Shown piece after piece: positions 33,185-36,454 of a stretch of 36,454 nt of DNA. Below the pieces are notes generated by a model. The model did not search any database and had not been told where the DNA came from. It saw only the letters and a list, made by a program, of their open reading frames with translations. How positions within the stretch are numbered: the first letter of the stretch is position 1; each line of letters starts with the position of its first letter. The stretch spans positions 1 to 36,454 of the forward strand of contig JAGXAB010000065.1 in assembly GCA_018971775.1 (NCBI GenBank), read 5' to 3'. The translations under genes were made by a program, and so were the position numbers. The stretch comes from Cyanobacteria bacterium REEB67 (GTDB lineage Bacteria > Cyanobacteriota > Vampirovibrionia > Obscuribacterales > Obscuribacteraceae).

Positions 33185-33670
33185 CTAAATGACGAAAGGA
33201 CATTTGACGCAAAAGGCCTTGGCTCTGTAGGTCGGTTGACCTTCCATGTCGAGGCCTTCCTGGACGCGACAGCGCATCGTCTGGCCGCATTGTGGGCACT
33301 CTATCTCTTTTAAGCCGCTCAAAATACTGTCGCGAATGTCGGCGACGATTGCTTCGAAGCGCACCGGATCGGCAGCCGGCTCGAGGCGGGCGCGGGTTTC
33401 GACTTCCTGCAAAATGGAAGCGTCGACTTTCAGCGCCAGCGCTAGCAGCTGTCTGTCCGAAGACGACAACCATGTCTCCATGCCTGTTTCGATATCGTTG
33501 ATGCGCTCGACTGTGAAATGACTGTCTCGGGCTACCGCCCCGACGCTCATGCCGCGCCATTCGCGGATGAAGGTCAGGCGTCTGGCCAGGGTCGATCCCC
33601 AGTCTCTATCCCGGGGCAGGGCGTTGGTGATCGGGATGGCGTTGTCGCTATTTTTTTGATTGGTGTCCAT
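33185..33670 (-). CDS. XRE-type HTH protein with a C-terminal zinc ribbon
   Basis: Residues of about 26-85 of this 161-residue protein have the layout of an XRE/Cro helix-turn-helix: LARRLTFIREWRGMSVGAVA, then HFTVERINDIETGMETWLSSSDRQLLALALKV. Residues of about 124-161 carry CPQC and CVKC, likely four zinc ligands of a ribbon, separated by about 28 residues. It is probably a DNA-binding regulator. It is divergent from the NurA-like gene with 115 bp between, so it may control that gene. It is convergent with the Clp-N gene, 16 bp apart. Confidence 0.75.
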   Translation of the reverse strand: MDTNQKNSDNAIPITNALPRDRDWGSTLARRLTFIREWRGMSVGAVARDSHFTVERINDIETGMETWLSSSDRQLLALALKVDASILQEVETRARLEPAADPVRFEAIVADIRDSILSGLKEIECPQCGQTMRCRVQEGLDMEGQPTYRAKAFCVKCPFVI

Positions 33671-33785
33671 CGATTTCTCTGGCTATTTCAAGGCCGCTGC
33701 CTCGAATTTTCGCTAAAATTAGAGGGGCGTCAAGGTTTGCTCGGGTAATTTATTTAGAGAATAGCACGCGCGGGAAGTAGCCAGA

Positions 33786-34994
33786 ATGCTTGATTTTTTA
33801 AAGCTCGGTCTGCTCGTCTCGCAAATCAGTGCCGAAACCCTGGTCGACAACAGTCTTACCGACGGCGGCGCTGCTCTCAGCGAGGCCCTGCTCGTCTTCG
33901 CCAGGCAGTGTCAGGACGACAGTGCCTTTGCGGCCAGGTTGGCCGCCAATGCGCCCTGGATCTTATGGCCGACGGCGATGCCTTTAGAGCCACTGGCGAC
34001 GGTGCAAAATGTGCCTCTGCTGCAGGCAGCGGTGACACCATGGACGGTGGTAGGCGTGGACGGCTCGCAGATTATGCCCAGCCATCATGAAGTGCATAAT
34101 TGCTACCTGCTCAATCTTGGTCTGACACGCATCTCCTATGGCTTAGATCTGCCGCCTCTGCTCACATCTGAGCCCAGGCTCTTCGCCCGGCCTGAAGATT
34201 TGTATCCACTCGTCGACCGGCGGCGCGTCTATATCGATGAGCTGTATGTTTCGCTGGAGCGCTCGCTTTTCGAATTGGAAAATCTCACCTCGCAGGCCAT
34301 TGAAGCCAGGCGCCTGACCGGTGTGAGCGTGCTTGCCATGTATGACGGCTCGCTTATACCGTGGTCGGCGGAAAAAATGTCAGAGCCTTATTTGCAAAAT
34401 TATCTCGGGCGCTTCGAAGCCTGTCTTGATCGTTTGCGCGAAGAGAAAGTGGCTCTGGTCGGTTATCTCTCTAAAAGTCGGGCTAGCGACACCGTCAACG
34501 ATCTGCGCAGCGCCCTCTGTCCTTATACTGTCGCCAATTGCCGCGAGCATTGCGCCCATCTCAACGAAGAATTCTTCCCCTGTTCTCGGGTCTGGCCGCT
34601 TGCCGATCGCCCCTTATATGATGCCATTTTGCAGAAGGGTCAACGCTCCTGTGCTATGGTCAGCGGTGCATCCGTGGTCAAGTCGATGTCCAGCCAGAAT
34701 GCTATATCCTTTTGCTATCTGAAGAGCGAGGTCGAGGTAGCGCGCATCGAATTCCCGCGCTGGCTCACGGCTGATCCAGGGCTATTTGCCTTTGCACTTT
34801 CCGGGGCACTGACTCAGGTGGTGAAGGGGCAGGGCTATCCACTGGCACTTTCAGAAGCTCACCATCTAGCCGTAATCAAGGGTCCGGAGCGTGAAAGATT
34901 TTTTGAAATGCTCGGCCATAAGATGATCCAGCTTGGCATAAATAAGGTGGCTACCAGTCCAAAAGAGGCGCGCAAGCGCAAGGGCTTCGTCTGA
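33786..34994 (+). CDS. NurA-domain nuclease-like protein
   Basis: This 402-residue protein has the RNase H-like NurA-domain pattern: VVGVDGSQIMPSHH (about 88-101) with the first metal-binding Asp, VLAMYDGSLIPW (about 184-195) with the second Asp, VGYLSKSRASD (about 226-236), ARIEFPRWL and GYPLALSEAHHLAVIKGPERERFF near the C-terminus. NurA proteins are 5'-3' exonucleases that work with the HerA ATPase in archaeal DNA-end resection, and bacterial homologues are known. No HerA-like ATPase is in the window. The N-terminal 85 residues include Leu-rich helices. A terminator follows the stop by 3 nt, so the gene appears monocistronic. Confidence 0.8.
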   Translation: MLDFLKLGLLVSQISAETLVDNSLTDGGAALSEALLVFARQCQDDSAFAARLAANAPWILWPTAMPLEPLATVQNVPLLQAAVTPWTVVGVDGSQIMPSHHEVHNCYLLNLGLTRISYGLDLPPLLTSEPRLFARPEDLYPLVDRRRVYIDELYVSLERSLFELENLTSQAIEARRLTGVSVLAMYDGSLIPWSAEKMSEPYLQNYLGRFEACLDRLREEKVALVGYLSKSRASDTVNDLRSALCPYTVANCREHCAHLNEEFFPCSRVWPLADRPLYDAILQKGQRSCAMVSGASVVKSMSSQNAISFCYLKSEVEVARIEFPRWLTADPGLFAFALSGALTQVVKGQGYPLALSEAHHLAVIKGPERERFFEMLGHKMIQLGINKVATSPKEARKRKGFV

Positions 34995-34997
34995 AAA

Positions 34998-35022
34998 GGC
35001 GCTCATCGGCGCTGTTTTTTTT
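34998..35022 (+). terminator. Intrinsic terminator after the NurA-like gene
   Basis: The stem GGCGCT-CATC-GGCGCT (34998-35013; four GC pairs and two G-U pairs in RNA) is followed by G and eight T. It starts 3 nt after the stop at 34994. Confidence 0.7.
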
Positions 35023-35341
35023 CGCCAATATCGCCTGGTCTGAACAGGGCAAGATCTCAATGTTGAGTAAAGACTACGCAAAGTCGTCCTTTTGTTTGAT
35101 AATTACCGCTGGTAAAACATCCTCTGGGCGAGGGTTTCAAGCGGTGCAATGCGGTGAGAGCGATTTTAGCGTTTTCTGCCGCCTTTTGCGTAGATTTCCC
35201 CTTTCGCCTGCTCTCTTCCTTGCAGTATGTTGTTCTCGGCAAAGGCGTTGTCCCCGCGCAGAGCGGGTGCACGAGACCAACCCCAGCAGATTTGCCTTAA
35301 GGAACCCCGGCTTTTAGATATCCTCTGAAGGGGTAATAGAT
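35023..35341. other. Intergenic region with nested hairpin potential
   Basis: No gene is supported here. A hairpin TTACC-GCT-GGTAA lies at 35103-35115. A nested structure lies at 35234-35276: outer TCTCG/CGAGA around inner CCCGC-GCAGA-GCGGG (35253-35267). The latter is 52 bp before the Shine-Dalgarno of the next gene, so a structured 5' leader or small RNA is possible. An 85-codon frame at 35060-35317 has no supporting evidence. Confidence 0.45.
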
Positions 35342-35905
35342 TTGATTTGCAATATGTTTTTGATGGTTGTCGGCTTACATGGCAAACTCGTACGTCCTGA
35401 GCCAATGGCAGACAAGCTGCCGGACTGGGACGATATTTCCAAAAACAAAAAGAAGCTCGTGGCGATGCGCTCTAAGCGCGACACCCTCAATCCCGACGGT
35501 GATGTCCGCCCCCCTCTCGATCTCGATGTTGTGCGCGCCCGCGTGAACGACGAACACAATGGAAGACCTTCCGGATCGGCCCGTGATCAGCATAAAAAAG
35601 GCATGAAGCACTGGTTTAAAAAGGACCTGCCCAGTGGCGAAGAGGCGATCGCTCAGCGGCTGGCACCACCGCCGGCATCGCGCTTGCCGGCCCTCGAACC
35701 CTTACCGTCCAGCGAAGACAGCTTCCTGGCTTTCACCTGCGATGATGAGCTATTTTTTGATCCGCCCGTGCGTGAGCGCTGGAAGGAGCTTGTCGACGAA
35801 AAGACGGCCGTGGTGCAAGTGCGCCGCAGCGAAGAAAAATCCTACTCTTTTGCCGGCGAAGCTCTCTTTGCCGGGCAATCTGGCGGTGTTGTCGCTACCA
35901 TTTGA
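35342..35905 (+). CDS. Hypothetical protein, 187 aa
   Basis: I do not recognise this protein. It starts with TTG, placed by AAGGGG (35328-35333) 8 nt upstream; the ATG at 35405 (MADKLPDWDD) is a shorter alternative without a ribosome-binding site. It is hydrophilic and charged, with basic N-terminal segments (SKNKKKLVAMRSKRD, DQHKKGMKHWFKKD), a Pro-rich middle (LAPPPASRLPALEPLP) and an acidic/aromatic C-terminal half (FLAFTCDDELFFDPPVRERW). Disorder is likely in the first 120 residues. If the TTG start is right, the first residues MICNMFLMVVGLHG are hydrophobic but too short for a clear signal peptide. Confidence 0.6.
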   Translation: MICNMFLMVVGLHGKLVRPEPMADKLPDWDDISKNKKKLVAMRSKRDTLNPDGDVRPPLDLDVVRARVNDEHNGRPSGSARDQHKKGMKHWFKKDLPSGEEAIAQRLAPPPASRLPALEPLPSSEDSFLAFTCDDELFFDPPVRERWKELVDEKTAVVQVRRSEEKSYSFAGEALFAGQSGGVVATI

Positions 35906-35909
35906 GTTT

Positions 35910-35922
35910 TTGCCTGAGGCAA
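35910..35922. promoter_or_regulatory. 13-bp perfect dyad TTGCCT-G-AGGCAA
   Basis: The two 6-bp arms are separated by a single base, the geometry of a dimeric regulator site rather than of an RNA hairpin. It lies just after the previous stop and 20 bp upstream of the -35 of the rimJ-like gene. The regulator is unknown. Confidence 0.4.
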
Positions 35923-35941
35923 TGACAGGTAGTCTAGAAAC

Positions 35942-35970
35942 TTGACAGCGATTATCTGCTCGGGCATATT
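35942..35970 (+). promoter_or_regulatory. Sigma70-type promoter for the rimJ-like gene
   Basis: TTGACA (35942-35947, perfect) and CATATT (35965-35970, four of six) are separated by 17 bp. The leader to the GTG at 36072 would be about 95 nt. Confidence 0.5.
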
Positions 35971-36071
35971 GTTGCTCGGCGTCGTTAATAGGCGTCCGAA
36001 CAATCTTAGAAGGCCCGAGCCTTCACAGCAGTGCCAAAATATAAGGGTACAAGAATACAAAGGTAGTCAGC

Positions 36072-36454
36072 GTGGAAAGTATTCCCTCTTTTCCTTCATC
36101 TTCGTCATCTTCTTCGCCATCTTCTTCTGGCGGCGGCGGCACCGCCGGGACGCTGGAAAACAGCCGTCCTCTGCCCACTCTCAAAACCGGAAGGTCGATT
36201 TTGAAGGTGCCGGACCCGTCCGAAGCGGAGGCGGTCGTCAACTACTACAAGAAAAATCGCGAACATCTGATCAACCTCGGCCCGGCCTGGCCTGCGGATT
36301 TCCTTACCGTCGCCTACTGGGAAAACGAGCTGCAAAAAAATCAACGCGAATTTCAAGATGACCGCTCCCTGCGTTTTTTCTTATTTGACCGGGCCAATCC
36401 GGAAGTTGTCGTCGGTTCGGCCAATCTCTCGAACGTCGTCCGATCCGCCGCCCA
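36072..36454 (+). CDS. RimJ-type GNAT N-acetyltransferase, 3' end outside the window
   Basis: The frame is open from GTG 36072 to the window end (127 codons). AAGG stands about 8 nt before the GTG, and the frame is closed by TAA at 36042 upstream. Residues of about 54 onward match the start of RimJ/RimL-type GNAT enzymes: AEAVVNYYKKNREHL, WPADFLTVAYWENEL, RFFLFDRANPEVVVGSANLSNVVRSAA. That family acetylates N-terminal Ala, for example of ribosomal protein S5. Before it is an unusual low-complexity stretch, SFPSSSSSSSPSSSGGGG, at about residues 5-22. The acetyl-CoA-binding part lies beyond the window. A rimJ symbol is not assigned because the protein acted upon is unknown. Confidence 0.8.
   Translation, partial: MESIPSFPSSSSSSSPSSSGGGGTAGTLENSRPLPTLKTGRSILKVPDPSEAEAVVNYYKKNREHLINLGPAWPADFLTVAYWENELQKNQREFQDDRSLRFFLFDRANPEVVVGSANLSNVVRSAA

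Noticed and set aside
35060..35317. 85-codon plus-strand frame after the NurA-like gene
   Set aside because: Cys/Arg-rich sequence without a ribosome-binding site, interrupted by hairpins; treated as non-coding.
1..36454. CRISPR arrays, insertion sequences, prophage genes, tRNA and rRNA genes
   Set aside because: No regularly spaced 25-40 bp repeats, transposase or integrase motifs, terminal inverted repeats, or tRNA/rRNA-like segments were found by reading both strands. A tRNA scan and an Rfam search would be decisive.

Overview
The window is a chromosomal segment of a diderm (Gram-negative type) bacterium of roughly even GC content by eye. The supporting evidence is two RND pumps with a TolC-type outer-membrane channel, MurQ for peptidoglycan recycling, and IspE of the MEP isoprenoid route. 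Many starts are GTG or TTG, and several are fixed only by a good Shine-Dalgarno. The mixture (aerobic purine catabolism, unknown-function proteins shared with Cyanobacteria-like and Myxococcota-like genomes) is compatible with a Vampirovibrionia/Melainabacteria (Obscuribacterales-like) genome. That placement is inference only; no rRNA or other phylogenetic marker apart from ksgA is present.

Layout. 1-3.0 kb: murQ with an upstream unknown gene (minus) and a divergent TPR-like gene. 3.2-7.4 kb: a tight five-gene plus-strand operon encoding uricase, allantoinase, allantoicase, OHCU decarboxylase and 5-hydroxyisourate hydrolase, i.e. the whole route urate -> ureidoglycolate + urea. 7.5-9.6 kb: a tandem universal stress protein behind a four-copy 12-bp repeat, then an unknown gene. 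9.6-12.4 kb: an MBOAT/SGNH pair of the AlgI/AlgJ-DltB/DltD kind (minus), probably an envelope O-acylation system. 12.8-22.7 kb: a minus-strand RND-RND-adaptor operon and a divergent TolC-like gene, forming a complete tripartite efflux system. 22.7-25.1 kb: a small membrane protein and a large DUF1444-like protein. 25.1-29.3 kb: minus-strand cluster corC/tlyC-like - ksgA - ispE - nth. 29.7-31.8 kb: an unknown exported protein and a surE-DUF4013 pair. 32-35 kb: a stand-alone double Clp-N-domain protein, an XRE/zinc-ribbon protein and a NurA-like nuclease. 35.3-36.45 kb: an unknown gene and the 5' end of a RimJ-type acetyltransferase that runs off the window.

How the genes work together. The clearest functional unit is the urate operon. 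All active-site motifs I could check are intact and the genes overlap or are spaced by a few bases. The efflux locus has its two inner-membrane subunits first and the adaptor last, and may be preceded by a very short leader ORF with a consensus ribosome-binding site. The MBOAT and SGNH genes overlap and should make one machine. No CRISPR array, insertion sequence, prophage, tRNA or rRNA was seen. The least explained items are the Clp-N protein, the NurA-like nuclease without HerA in view, the DUF1444-like fusion, and several repeat or dyad clusters in promoter regions.
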